Source: Alitta virens (taxonomy: Eukaryota; Annelida; Polychaeta; Phyllodocida; Nereididae). From it: a stretch of DNA of 64,000 nt. Made by a program: the position numbers and the translations under genes. Positions 12,270 through 22,913 of this stretch are shown piece by piece. The DNA lies in the NCBI GenBank assembly GCA_932294295.1, contig OW028581.1:14854162-14918161 (forward strand), given 5' to 3'. The notes under the pieces are model-generated. The model was not told where the DNA came from. It worked only from the letters and a program-made list of their open reading frames with translations, and made no database searches. Each line of letters opens with the position of its first letter. Position 1 is the first letter of the stretch.

Positions 12270-12925
12270 CGTATGACCACGTATGAAAATATTTTCTTAC
12301 TCTGGTTCATCCTTGGCCATACGTGATTCACTCGTCGAGTGTTTTACGTATATTCACCCTTATTCTTGGACACTCCTGGTCGTGCTTGACCACTCACGAG
12401 CATATGTGAAGAGAGCAAACAATTTTAAACATGTTTAAAATTTTGGCGGACGTTCTATGAGTGAATTGTTCACATTAGTTACGTAACTCGCACACGATTT
12501 ACTCGGCAAGTATTCTACGTACATTTAAGGTATGTCCGTGGCGATACGTAGCCATAGGTACCCACTATCCATCCTTATGTACTCGCCATCCACTCGCGTC
12601 CACTCGTAGAATGCTCGTAAACGCTCGGCGGATGTCTGTCGCCTGCCCGTCGTCTTTTGTGCGAGTGATCTACGAGCGATCTAAGAGTGCCTACGAGTGC
12701 CTATGAGTGCCTCACGTATGGTCGGCAACGGACGCTCAGTGAGCGTTTGACGAACGTTTGGCGGACGTTTGGATAGCGTTTGACGGATGCCCGCCGAGCG
12801 ATCTACGATTACCCCACGTATGCTCGTGGAAAGAATTTATACGTGATTAACAGAGCCATGAGTGAGCATGTATAGCCAATTTTTCATGTATGTAGTCACT
12901 CGTAGGTCTTATACGTGAGAGTGTG
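12270..12925. repeat. Interspersed repeat family R, long copy
   Basis: Dense TACGAGTG / ACTCGTAG / CACTCGCG motifs in both orientations, GTATG-CACGTAT ends and blocks such as GGCGGACGTT repeated every 10-20 bp. It shares the GACGTTC-GAGTGAAATTGTT-type block with 25690-26160 and 1-285. No open frame. It sits in intron 1 of the PAN-domain gene. Confidence 0.65.
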
Positions 12926-13089
12926 AAGGCCCCTTTAGTGTGCTGTGTCACTTAGTCCAAAATCATACTTAATTTCTATGTATAAGGTATCGGTAAGTTT
13001 TAAGATTTAAAGTTTAAAAAAAAAAAGAAAAAGTTAATGCTTTTGCAAAGAGCTTATGTTATAGAAATTACGTAGGCCATATAGGCCAA

Positions 13090-13185
13090 CTCTGCTGAAG
13101 GTCCCAGGCTCAATCCCGACGCATGCACTCTTCATGAGCTACATCCTGGCTGGGCGTCGATCGCATGAGACATTAAAGCTGGAGG
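13090..13185 (+). mobile_element. SINE family 2 fragment
   Basis: B-box-like CCCAGGCTCAATCCCGAC followed by CTCTTCATGAGCTACATCC, then truncated where a family-1-like SINE begins. Confidence 0.6.
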
Positions 13186-13375
13186 TAGCCGGGTGAGTGG
13201 GTGAGACGGGCTTTACATCCCATAATTTTGCATCAGATAGGGCTGATCAGAACAGGTGGGTTCCAAGGTACTAAGCGAATGATGAAGCAACCTTCCAACA
13301 TGAGCTGGATTTAAACCCAGGACCCAGTTGTCTGCAGCCCAGTGCTCTACCACTGAGCTAAGCACCTGCTCCATA
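13186..13375 (-). mobile_element. Diverged SINE family 1
   Basis: The minus strand carries GCTTAGCTCAGTGGTAGAGC (A box) and GGGTTTAAATCCAGC (B box). It has the same plan as the family-1 copies but is clearly more diverged. Confidence 0.65.
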
Positions 13376-13613
13376 CTCTGTATGTATGGTGTCAACTAGT
13401 CCACTTCATGTAACACATGGGGTGGTGGTTAAATTCAGGGGTAATTGTGCACAGTTAATAGCCACCTAACTCACAACAAGTTTAAGTCAAACAGTTATGT
13501 GATATACATTAATGGATTGATAATATCCTTGACTGGGAATCAAACCCGGGACCATCATCAGAGCTGGTCAGTGCCTTAATTTACTTCCCTAATTGATTGC
13601 TTTCCAATTCTAG

Positions 13614-13828
13614 CTGTGGGCAATGCGTTGGAAGGCACTCAATTCACCAAGATGACATCTGTTGGCCTCTACAAAAATTCAAGCTTAACACTGACATCGA
13701 ATGGCCGCGAAACTGACTGTTTTGTGGCGTGTTCCACTGATGCACACTGTCATGCTGTCCACTTTGATGGGGGTGTCTGTTTCCATATCGTGAAGTTTCA
13801 TCTAGCCGAAACAATTGGAACCAAGTGA
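13614..13828 (+). CDS. PAN-domain secreted protein, exon 2: PAN/apple-like domain 1
   Basis: After a TTCCAATTCTAG acceptor the phase-1 frame encodes about 70 residues. The core ETDCFVACSTDAHCHAVHFD followed by GGVCFHI has the C-x3-C-x5-C-x3-F spacing of PAN/apple domains, which bind proteins or carbohydrates outside the cell. One N-glycosylation sequon (NSS) is present. The frame meets TGA at 13826-13828. A GTGAAA donor just before it (phase 2, after position 13824) would join to an acceptor at 14460 and restore an open frame into exon 3. That join is inferred. Otherwise this exon is terminal and the protein is about 87 residues. Confidence 0.65.
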
Positions 13829-14333
13829 AATGTTTGTTGCTGGTCAGATCAATTATATTTTATTTCACCCATATTCTGAGCACACTAGTTTGGCCCACAT
13901 TTTATGAAGCTGGGTTCATTATATCATTAAAAAATTAATACCAGTTGTTTTTTAACTCAGATATTTGGCTTTACGTCGAGTTAAGGATGATGAAAAGGCG
14001 AATTTTTTTTTAGATCTTTTGACTAATTGTAGACAATTTTGTGTCTAGAATGATTGATCCCTATAATCATCTTTCTGGCCTATATTCACTTTTTTTTAAA
14101 TAACATGATTTTTCTAGTAGTAAGTTTGTCAATAATGTTTCTTATAAGACATTAAATGGACTTTTTCAGTGGCAAAAAAGAAAACGCCAATTCCAGTGTC
14201 ATTGATTAAGGTTGATAGGTGACCTTACTGACCTTATTAGTTCACAATTGGATGGGGTTAGTCACTAGATCTAGAAACAGTTAAATAACCAAACATGGTT
14301 TACAGTGTGAAACAAATGGAACTTACGGTGATA

Positions 14334-14432
14334 CCCAGATAGCATTCCAAATCGGGCCAGCTTCGTTTCTATATAGGCCAACATCGGTAAAACATTTTTC
14401 CAACATTGATACGATTTGGAATGCTATCTGGG
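14334..14432. mobile_element. MITE family A, copy 1 (abuts a splice acceptor)
   Basis: Terminal inverted repeats CCCAGATAGCATTCCAAATC at the left and the complement ending GCTATCTGGG at the right. The palindrome extends outward by GATA/TATC (14330-14436). The right end is 12 bp from the exon 3 acceptor at 14444. Confidence 0.9.
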
Positions 14433-14444
14433 TATCTTTTGCAG

Positions 14445-14696
14445 ATGAAAGAGCTTTCAGAATCGCAACTTTCGGTCGGCTGAAACTGGTCTGTCCAGAG
14501 AGACGAATCGTTTCAAACCTAACTCACGATCTCTGTGTAAGGAGGGGACAACTGGACCATGAGGCAAATGCACTGAGCTATAATGTGGCAACATCAACAT
14601 GTCACATCCATCAGTGTCGAAATGCAGATACACTAAAAGCGGAAGTCGTCCAAAATATGACACGGATAATGTTCAGAGCGTGCTTCTATCCAAGAG
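14445..14696 (+). CDS. PAN-domain secreted protein, exon 3: PAN/apple-like domain 2
   Basis: An open frame of about 83 codons lies between acceptor TCTTTTGCAG (or the inner TTTCAG at 14460) and a phase-1 donor G|GTACAT after 14696. Residues resemble a second PAN-like module: LKLVCPERR, HDLCVRR, ALSYNVATSTCHIHQC. It contains NLT and NMT glycosylation sequons. The inner acceptor fits the phase-2 donor at the end of exon 2; the outer one would need a phase-1 partner. The exon itself is well supported; the exact boundaries are not. Confidence 0.55.
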
Positions 14697-15198
14697 GTAC
14701 ATAATCATAACATCTACTGCCGAATGTGAGGAAGAGCAGCCGAATCCAGTTTAAATAATGTTCGGTGACATTAAAGTTTACCTTGCTTGGTTTATTTCTT
14801 AGTCAATTTAGGAGTAAAAACGCCAGACAACCTTATTTGCAAACAGTCTTAAAAGGCAAAAAATTGCTATAATTGGTGCATAAGCACACTGGCAAGTGGA
14901 CTACACTTCCTTGCATTTGGCTATAACATTCTGCAACAACAATCAAAAGACTCCCAACAGGGCCATTGCAACACCTTCTGGTAACTGACTGACAATAACT
15001 TGCAACTCTTCAACAGAAATTAATAATACACTAGTTTGCTTGATGTAAAATGCAGTAACATGCTGTCTAGCAGATTTATGGTGTTGCATTTGCTCACATT
15101 TCACATTTTGTCTTAACATTGATTTAACCAGCAAACATTGGCAATCATGTTAACTGACTGATCGTAATTAAGGGTAAATGTTACTGTTTATGCTACAG

Positions 15199-15251
15199 GA
15201 GACAGGGAGCGAGTTCTTGCCGTGAATGAAGATTATCATATCACTGGTTGA
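15199..15251 (+). CDS. Candidate terminal exon a of the PAN-domain gene
   Basis: Acceptor TTTATGCTACAG, phase 1, gives a short tail (GDRERVLAVNEDYHITG) and TGA at 15249-15251. It is phase-compatible with exon 3. Small size makes chance possible. Confidence 0.35.
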
Positions 15252-15576
15252 CAACATATTGGTGAGACAATTGCACAATTTTTATAATTTATAAATCTTT
15301 TCTGTTAATCTTTATTGACCATTGATGAAATATATACATACAGTAGAAGGACACAATACATCAGTCAATACAAATGGTAGACCTACACAAAAGGCGTTTA
15401 CGTCTTAATCATATTAAAAATTGCAGCAACATTTTTAGAAATGAACAAAAGTATTATATTAAGAAATTACAGCTATGCAATATTTTTTTGAAATAAGCAA
15501 AAGTATAAAGCATTCAATACAAATAAGTAAAAAATAAATGAAATATGACAGCAATAATATCAACAGAGTTTAAATT

Positions 15577-15692
15577 CCAGATAGCATTCCAAATCGTTTC
15601 AACGACGGCGCGATGTCAGTGATGTTAATTCGATGTTGAAACGACAGTGGCCTGTATGGAAACGATGCTGGGCCGATTTGGAATGCTATCTG
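15577..15692. mobile_element. MITE family A, copy 2
   Basis: CCAGATAGCATTCCAAATCG left end and CGATTTGGAATGCTATCTG right end. The middle has ACGATGCTGGGCC and GATGTTGAAACGACAGTGGC, shared with other copies. Confidence 0.88.
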
Positions 15693-15761
15693 AGATTCTG
15701 ACAGAGAAACATAAAACCTGTAGTACAATAAAAAATAATATAAATCCTCATTTATTTACAG

Positions 15762-15937
15762 AATCTCTGAAACTGAATTCCTCTGCCTGCATTGACCATT
15801 TGACTGCAACCATCAACAATGCCGCAAATTTCAAAGAACCAGATGACTGCTTTGTGAAACATTGCCGTAGAAACAGAATGCTCATACAGGACTGGGCAAT
15901 AAAGTATCCGATTTTCTACCAAATTCCAGAATTTTAG
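15762..15937 (+). CDS. Candidate terminal exon b of the PAN-domain gene
   Basis: Acceptor CATTTATTTACAG opens a phase-1 frame of 58 codons to TAG. It contains three cysteines (ACIDH, DDCFVKHCRRN) and one NSS sequon. DDCFVKHCRRNRM resembles the TCHIHQCRNA end of the second PAN-like module, so it may be a further partial module or an alternative C-terminus. It is phase-compatible with the exon 3 donor, as is the exon at 15199. Only RNA data can choose. Confidence 0.45.
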
Positions 15938-16010
15938 ATGACGGAACTATATGTTTATGGCAAGCGGCACTGTTAGAGCAGATTTATAGATATAGTCGAC
16001 TTGCAAACTA

Positions 16011-16114
16011 TACTCCAGAGGACGTCATGTGAATCCTGGACTCCCATTGGCTGATAGACTGAAGGACTTTGATAATTGTATCATTGGATTCACATGACAT
16101 CCTCTGGAGTTTCT
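16011..16114. mobile_element. Short hairpin MITE, family C, copy 1
   Basis: CTCCAGAGGACGTCATGTGA at the left and TCACATGACATCCTCTGGAG at the right form a near-perfect inverted repeat. A related element is at 26185-26275, and a single arm lies near 26678-26700. Confidence 0.8.
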
Positions 16115-16119
16115 GTAAT

Positions 16120-18255
16120 ATAACATATTTAATCGCAATTTCCACTGGTAGGCTATGACAAAACACTGCAATTCTATTGGCTGCAGAAGTCCCCCCCTTG
16201 AATGTGATTGGCTGAAGTAAAGTGCATCCAAGCAGCAGTATTTTCAATGCATTTTCATTTATATTTGACTTCATTTATTTGATTTATTTCCCTGAGAACA
16301 TCATAATTATTAAATAAGTTAGTTATTATCTTCTATGTCTGAAAGCAAAATTTACATGGCAAGTGGCACTCTTAGCCTACAGCAGGTAATATAGATATAA
16401 TCAACTTCAGAAGGAAGACTTAGGTCTTGCTGAATTCGAAGCCGCTCTGTGAAAAGACTGTTAATTCATCACGAATCACGTAACTGGCACTGAGAAGGAC
16501 AATTTGTTTGCTTGGTTGAAATTGGTTCATTAAGTCTCAGTCAATGCGGTTAAAGATGGGAATAAATACATTGCAAATTTATTTATAACGTTTTATAAAT
16601 TATTACTTGTATTTCGATATTGAATAGGCAAACGAAAAAAGCCTAGGCTGCGGTTCAGCTAAACCCTCAGTGAATCCCACATACCACACAGGCATCATTA
16701 AAATTGTTAAGTGTTCGTCCGACAAGCAAGAGGGCGGGCGTTGCACTGTCGTTTCTAGAGAAGAACTCTAACACACGCTTGCATTTCTAGAGCTGAACTC
16801 TAACACTTATGCCCTTATGAAATTTTATACAGTAACACTCTGTTTGCCTAGTGGTGCCTTGTGATAGCCACACTGACATATCTTGGCTATGTTTTACAAA
16901 ATATTGAAACATGTTATTTCTTGAGTGTTTATATAGTGTGTGCGATGAACCAAAACAATTGCCACTTGGCCTACATAGCCTGTTACGCAATGCTAATAAG
17001 TCCAAGATGTCCTTTTTTTTAACTCTTGAATTTTTAATCGTTTGATTATATTCTGAGTGTGAAATAATAGTGTTCCCATCATACAAAGTCTGATAAAGTT
17101 GTACTTTAATTTTGTTAAAAGTAAGGCCAGTATTAAGTCTTACTTTTGTCCACTAAGTCTTACATTGTCTTATTTTGATGCAAATATACTTGGATATTAA
17201 CATCCACATTGTAATATTCATAATATTTGGTAAATATGAATGAATAGAAATTATGAACTTTCTTTAAATACACAAGAACTGTGTTTATTTTATTGCTGAA
17301 TAATGCAATTGAGATGTGGGGTTCTTTACCATCAACTAAATTATTGCCAATTTTAAAACTGCAGAAAATAGAAATAATTTCGTTTTCTGCATTTTCAAAA
17401 ATATTAAATTTCAGATGCGTACAAACTGTATGTGTACATGATTGCATTATTTATGTTTAAGCATAAAAAAGGTGAATGCCCAGTGTTGTTTGATTCCATG
17501 TTTACAGATAAATATCATTACCATAGTTATGAAACTAGTCAACGAATTATAAGATATAAAGGCGCTGTCATCTATAATTATTTTTCATATTGTTCCACAA
17601 CACGTATCAATTAATGCCATGAAACACCACGTTAAAAAATACGTCCTGTACAATAGTTTAGAAACAACTTAAATTTATGTATATTATTTATTCTTGGATT
17701 TAATATGTACTTAGCCGATTATTAGTTTTCAATTATCCAAACCATACATGAATATTGTATAATATAATTGTATATAGTTTACCAAATATGCACGTATGTG
17801 CATCTGGTTGGAATTATTTGAATGTTTAATATCATGTGATCTATATAATACTATGTATATTGTTTAAATCCAATAAATTAACTCAATAGCCAATGCCCGG
17901 ATTTTTTTTTTTAATGATGAAATTAAAAGTACTGGTGTATATTACTACATGTATTAGTGATCTTATTTTTCATGTGTGCATGATATTATAATGTCTTACA
18001 AACATCTTTCCTTTTATGAAGGTAAACCTGCAGAAACCCTGTATTAACAGCTATCCATTCTGTTTCAAAGATTTTATGCACAATAAGTAGCATTCAGTTC
18101 ACTAGAATTATCAACACAATAGCATGTTCCATTAAATAATCTACAACTAAGATTATCATTTCTATGTCCAAAATAGTCATATATGGGCTATGGCAATGAT
18201 CCTAAGGAATGTATATGAAATTCAGCAACACTGTTATGCCACATAAAGATGTTGG
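16120..18255. other. Gene-poor AT-rich stretch
   Basis: Several short open frames (for example minus 16787-17086 and 17160-17447) have no domain, splice context or repeat homology that could be identified. A poly-T run lies near 17902. Nothing is supported as a gene. Confidence 0.4.
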
Positions 18256-18261
18256 ATATAA

Positions 18262-18366
18262 TTTCATACAAAATGAACCCTTAAGATTTGTATTTATTTG
18301 TATTTAAATAAGAAAAGGCTAAATAAAAAAAAAATACAAATCTTAAAGGTTTATTTTGTATGGAAT
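18262..18366. repeat. Hairpin-forming inverted repeat
   Basis: Arms ATTTCATACAAAATGAACCC / AAGATTTGTATTT at the left and AAATACAAATCTTAAAGGTT / TATTTTGTATGGAAT at the right, with an AT-rich centre. MITE-like, but no second copy was seen here. Confidence 0.75.
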
Positions 18367-18789
18367 GATACTCAACACACCTATCTTAATGCTTTTATAA
18401 ATCAAAATAATTTTTGCTTGCTGTTAAAGTTAGCTGGCAACTGAAGGAACTATATATTATCAATTGCCATATTCCCTTCAACAGTTACTGAATTGTTGGG
18501 TTGCTGATTTGCATTAAATCGATCGCATTTAAAGTAGTATTTATAATCGAACACTTTACAGGTGTATATGAAGAAAACAATAATTAGTATTGGAGTGAAG
18601 TGAAAGTAATATAGATCATTATGCAACTAATTATTATGAAATTGCTAATTATAAACAAAAGCTGCTGAATGGGCTGAGCATGGCAATACTATGATCAAAT
18701 TTTTAATAATTATATGCACATGAATTGTACAACATTTATGGCTGTCATTGCTAAGTATGGGATGCTAAGGAATATGAAGGAAGCAACAA

Positions 18790-19480
18790 AAGTTTTAGCA
18801 TTTTTTCAAGATTTTCCATTATAATGAAAAAAAAGAAGGATGAAACAAATGTCAAAGTGAAGCTTAAAAGGAAAAGCACTAGAATCTAGATATATCATTG
18901 GCAAAATGTTACTGATGTAAGGATCATAGGGTCATTGATATGAGGGTTTGAAAGATTTTCATATTTTCCTAATTATATAAAATTATCTGTCATTGATGGT
19001 CATGAAACCCCAAAATCGTATCTCTACACTATTTTAGACATATTCCTATTAAGTTGCAGAAGTGTATGAGCCCTGCTCTGGAAAGGAATTTTATGTTTTT
19101 TATTTTTCATTTTTCACAAAATATTTTAAAACATAGCTGAGATATGTCAATTTGACTATCGAAACACAATTTAACACAATTTTTAGCATTTTGTTCTGAT
19201 TTTCCATTATAATGTAATCAGCATGAAATGAATATTAAAATGAAGTTTGAAAAGTGAAAATACTATAATTTACAAATGGTATTGATCCAATTTCATTGAT
19301 GTAAGGTAAATAGTGTCATTTGTATGGAGGTTTGAAAAAGTAGGAATTTTGTAAATCATAGCCAAAATTTGTCAAGGTGACTGTCAAAAGGCTCCACTAG
19401 GCCATATAGAGTAATACTGTACACAATTTTGTTAGGATAGAGCATTAGTGTTAGAGTTCTGCTCTGGAAAAAAAAGTGTA
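18790..19480. repeat. Diverged tandem duplication, two units of about 385 bp
   Basis: Unit 1 (about 18790-19095) and unit 2 (about 19175-19475) share in order: TTTTAGCATTTT, GATTTTCCATTATAATG, GTGAAGCTT/ATGAAGTTT, ACTGATGTAAGG/TTGATGTAAGG, GGTCATTGATATGAGGGTTTG and GCTCTGGAAA. No coding signal. Confidence 0.65.
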
Positions 19481-19544
19481 ATTTACAAACAGTTATTCAT
19501 TGTGGACGCTAGTTCACAGTCAGAGGACAAACCTTATGCTCACT

Positions 19545-19740
19545 GAAATTCCGTGTGGCGGGGGTTCAAGGGGCATTTAAAGACATGCTTACCAAAATCT
19601 GTGTCACGGGATAAAATTCCTCAGCATACTAAGTTTCATAGTCAAGCGATTAATATTAACAAAATTATCGGAAAATTTTGTCCCCCGTTAAAAAAAAACA
19701 CTTGATTTGAAGATAACAAACTCTCTTTACCGCATCTTGC
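19545..19740. repeat. Dispersed repeat shared with 20990-21270
   Basis: CTGAAATTCCGTGTGGCGGG and GGGGCATTTA blocks match GATGAAATTCCATGTTGC and GGGGGCATTTATAG near 21178-21220. A CTCTCTTTACCGCATCTTGC-type block appears in both, in different arrangement. Confidence 0.5.
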
Positions 19741-19754
19741 GAGCGCATCACATT

Positions 19755-20083
19755 TCAGACTGCACTGGTTCTTTGACTGGTTCTTTGACTTTGTTTTGGC
19801 AGAGTTTTAGACAATCGAGTCCAGAATTTCTTTTGGCCATTCTCTGTTGAGGGCCATGTCATGTATGTAATAGATGATAATATTATCTTTAGATTTTCAT
19901 CAATGCGCTTCATGTCAAATTCCCGAAATATTATAGGAATTATGCGTTGTCGTTCTCTAAGCATTTCCTGTTGCGCAACCTGGTATTCAAATTTTGTCCA
20001 TTCACTTGTGACAAAGTCAGGACTTAGAACAAGAATTGTGTGACGGCTGTTTTTAATAGCCCAGATGACATTTTCTGATATAG
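19755..20083 (-). CDS. C-terminal exon of a TIR-domain protein
   Basis: Minus-strand exon after a TATCATTTCAG acceptor, phase 1, about 108 codons to TGA. It encodes the second half of a TIR domain: SRHTILVLSPDFVTSEW (the beta-C/alpha-C region with the typical S-R-x-T-I-x-V-L-S signature), FEYQVAQQEM, RIIPIIF (beta-D), ITYMTWP and FWTRLSKTLP (box 3 FW). TIR domains are cytosolic and signal from Toll-like or IL-1-type receptors and MyD88-like adaptors; some are NAD hydrolases. Box 1 and the box 2 loop must come from an upstream exon that I could not find between 20.1 and 25.6 kb. Whether this is a receptor or an adaptor is therefore open. The tail after box 3 is short and Gln/Ser/Thr-rich. Confidence 0.85.
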
Positions 20084-20702
20084 CTGAAATGATATAAAAA
20101 GCATTGTAGATGATCCTTGTTTATATTTGCATAATTCCTTGAGCAAGAAAAAAAAAAATTTTAACTGGGTGAACAATCAATATTATTTGGTTATAATTGG
20201 AGACAAATGCCTCCATCAAATTAATCTGGCATTGCAGTCCTCTATAACATAATAAATTTTATTATGAGGTAAAATTTTTAAGTAAATTCGTGGAAAAATA
20301 ATGACACTAAATTCTATTCGATGTACTAGTAATTGGGTTTATTAACAATAATTACTCAACAACTTTAAATTGTAAATATGAGTTCGGCCAACTGATGCAA
20401 AGCCTGACATACAAAAACCGGTTTAGCCTGATTTAGCAAATCTTCACTGTTACGAATTTACACTGTTGGTAGATTTTTTGCTGCTTAACCATTATTTGTA
20501 TGGTTTAATACTGTGAATACAGTAACTGTACTCTTTGGTATGATACATAATGTATCGTACAAATAACAGTTGGGGTGAAAAAAGGGAGATTACTAGGAGT
20601 GTAGTACTGTTATCATAATCCTATTGAGCTATTTGTTTGTGAAGAGGTAAATACTGGTCCAGGATTAGAATTGCTGTGTGTAACATTAATTAATGATTAC
20701 GT

Positions 20703-20825
20703 CCCAGATAGCATTCCAAATCATATCAAAGTCAGCACGAGGTCGGCAATCGATGTCAAAATGATGTTGTACCGACGGCTGCCGATATATAAATGATGCT
20801 GGCCCAATTTGGAATGCTATCTGGG
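20703..20825. mobile_element. MITE family A, copy 3
   Basis: CCCAGATAGCATTCCAAATC start, GGAATGCTATCTGGG end, with an ATGATGCTGGCCC middle. Confidence 0.9.
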
Positions 20826-20989
20826 GTGGAGATTATTTTACACAGCAAAAGTTGAATGATGATGCATAGGCATTCTTGAATACTATCCATCATTTGTTGT
20901 AAGCACTAGCAAACTGTCAGAGGATATTACAAACTGTCAGAGGACATTACAGTGACTGAGTGTACGCCAGCTGTGGCTCAAGGATTCTG

Positions 20990-21270
20990 GATTTTAGAGA
21001 GGGGCCATATTCTTCACCTGGGTCCCAACATTTTTGATTTGTAATACCAAATTTTGAAATAGGAGAAATAACATTTGCAACACACTTGAATTTAAAACAA
21101 TTTGATAGTCTATAAGAAAGATAACACTCTCCTGCATCTTGCGCTTGTACCGGGTAAAAAAAAACACAGGTGGCACAGATGAAATTCCATGTTGCATGGG
21201 TTTTGGGGGCATTTATAGCCCTGCTACCTCAAAACATTTGTGCCACATGATGAAAAGCTACAATATACCT
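20990..21270. repeat. Dispersed repeat related to 19545-19740
   Basis: See 19545-19740. The minus-strand open frame at 20994-21212 lies in this repeat and shows no protein domain. Confidence 0.45.
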
Positions 21271-21283
21271 ATTTTTTCTCATC

Positions 21284-21395
21284 AATAGCATTCCAAATCG
21301 GCCCAGCATTGTTTCCATGTAGGCCACTGTCGTTACAACATCGTATTAACATCGCCGACATTGCGACATTGAAATGATTTGGAATGCTATCTGGG
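21284..21395. mobile_element. MITE family A, copy 4
   Basis: Left end eroded (AATAGCATTCCAAATCG), right end intact (TTTGGAATGCTATCTGGG). GGCCCAGCATTGTTTCCAT middle. Confidence 0.85.
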
Positions 21396-21728
21396 TTATT
21401 CACATTGACTCAGATTCGGACAGACTCAGACAAGTTTTATTTCCTTTACACATATACAAAGAACAGTAATACAGGTGGAGACACCCCTAAGATAATTTAC
21501 TATTGCTTATGGGGTGCCACCAAAATATTTTTCATCCCGATCCCTGCCGACCCTACCAAACAGATTTCAGCATTTTAGATATATTTATGATGAAATTAAA
21601 TTTCGAGTTTGGAGAAGGCAATGAGAGACACTGTATATCATGATTAAACGCCACTTAGAAGATTACACTTTAGTAATATATATATATAAATATGTGTGAT
21701 TAGGAGGAATGGCATGTATAACAGTTTC

Positions 21729-22310
21729 TTACAGAGCAATTGTTTGATACATATTTACTAATTGAAATTTGATGTAATTTACAAAACTATGGAAACTATA
21801 TGTGGTAATTTTATTCTTTATATTAGCTGGACAATTATTATATATAATGGGCAAACAAAATCTTATACTTTTTTGTGAAATAATGCTTACTCTGTGGGGT
21901 GACTTAATTATTAGCATTTCTGGTATCATATTGGTAAATTTCAGAGTGTCTTTGGTACATCGAATTAGTGAAATAAGATGGAAGAGTTCCATTTTCCAGC
22001 TTGAAGGCAAACTTGAGTTCCTGCAGAGCACACAGATCTGTTACCTTGAGACATTAAAATTTTTGAAAAGTGGGTCGATATGGGCATTATATTTTGAATT
22101 TGAAATAATTCTGACAGCCTTTTTTTGTAACTTGCATAATGTTGATGCTTGAGTGCCACATGTTAAAATTCCATAATTTAAATAAGGAGTTATCAGTGAA
22201 CTATATATTGTTTGCATAATAATTGTAGGGAAAATCTTTTTATTTTGAAATTTAATTTTGAAATAGTCATCGTAACAGAAGTAGGAGTAAGGCATCCACC
22301 CCAAAGCCAT
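21729..22310 (-). pseudogene. Non-LTR retrotransposon (LINE) ORF2 3' fragment
   Basis: Three overlapping minus-strand frames together read as the end of a CR1/Jockey-type reverse transcriptase and its C-terminal region: YSSLITPYLNYGILTCG, then LQKKAVRIISNSKYNAHIDP, then SIRFCLPIIYNNCPANIKNK. These match the family's S-L-x-x-P-Y-L-x-Y-x-x-x-x-W-G, L-Q-K-K-A-V-R-I and S-x-R-x-x-G-P-x-x-W-N-x-L-P patterns (family knowledge). Frameshifts between the blocks and the missing catalytic core mark it as a dead, 5'-truncated copy. Confidence 0.8.
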
Positions 22311-22425
22311 TCAGTGACCATTCCAGGTTCTTATTATCTTGTCGGCTGTTTGAAGCCTTGCAATGGCTAGGTTACATTGCTCAATTGTCAAGTGTCGTCT
22401 TTGACTTATGACATCAAAATGCACA

Positions 22426-22610
22426 GGGGTGGGGGCCTAGCTCAGTGGTAGCGCGCTGGGCTTCAAACCACTGGGTCCTGGGTTCAATTCCTGTTTCAGC
22501 CTATGTTAAATGGCTATTTTATCCTTTGTCTTATTGCCATGGTCCCCACCTGTCCTAATTAGCCCATCAGCTGCAGAAATACAGGACGTAAAGCCCTAAT
22601 CCACCACCAC
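22426..22610 (+). mobile_element. SINE family 1 with target-site duplication
   Basis: Starts GGGGGTGGGGGCCTAGCTCA, B box GGTTCAATTCC, ends CCTAATCCACCACCAC. Flanked by ACATCAAAATGCACA (22411-22425) and ACGTCAAAATGCACA (22612-22626), a 15-bp duplication with one mismatch. This defines both element ends and shows insertion by target-primed reverse transcription. Confidence 0.93.
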
Positions 22611-22739
22611 TACGTCAAAATGCACATGGAATATCACCTGAGACTATTAAGATACGTGATGTCAATGAACTAGATCATTTTGTGGATCGTTAATAGCACG
22701 GACACTTGTTGTGACGTTTACTGCTGACCCCATGTTAAT

Positions 22740-22858
22740 CCCAGATAGCATTCCAAATTGTTTCAATGTCAGCGCGATGTCGGCGATGTTGACACGATGT
22801 TGTAACGACAGTGGTCTATATGGAAACGATGCTGGGCCAGATTGGAATGCTGTCTGGG
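22740..22858. mobile_element. MITE family A, copy 5
   Basis: CCCAGATAGCATTCCAAATT start, ATTGGAATGCTGTCTGGG end. Lies about 12 bp beyond the stop codon of the exon at 22870-22913. Confidence 0.9.
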
Positions 22859-22869
22859 ATGTGTGATCT

Positions 22870-22913
22870 GTTATCCAATAAGTACTGTTGCAACAAACAT
22901 AAGGACAAGTGCA
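22870..22913 (-). CDS. CUB-GPI protein, terminal exon: hydrophobic GPI-signal-like tail
   Basis: Minus-strand acceptor AATTTTTAG, phase 1, then GALVLMFVATVLIG and TAA at 22872-22870. A stretch of about 14 hydrophobic residues stopping at once, preceded in the spliced product by a Ser/Pro/Thr spacer from the exon at 23679-23735 (TNSPAPTKP), is the layout of a GPI-anchor attachment signal. It cannot be a normal single-pass receptor because no cytosolic part follows. Phase agreement with the donor at 23679 supports it. The acceptor lacks a long pyrimidine tract. Confidence 0.55.

Noticed and set aside
20994..21212. Minus-strand frame as the missing TM/box 1 exon of the TIR gene
   Set aside because: It lacks a TIR box 1 and lies in a repeat shared with 19545-19740.
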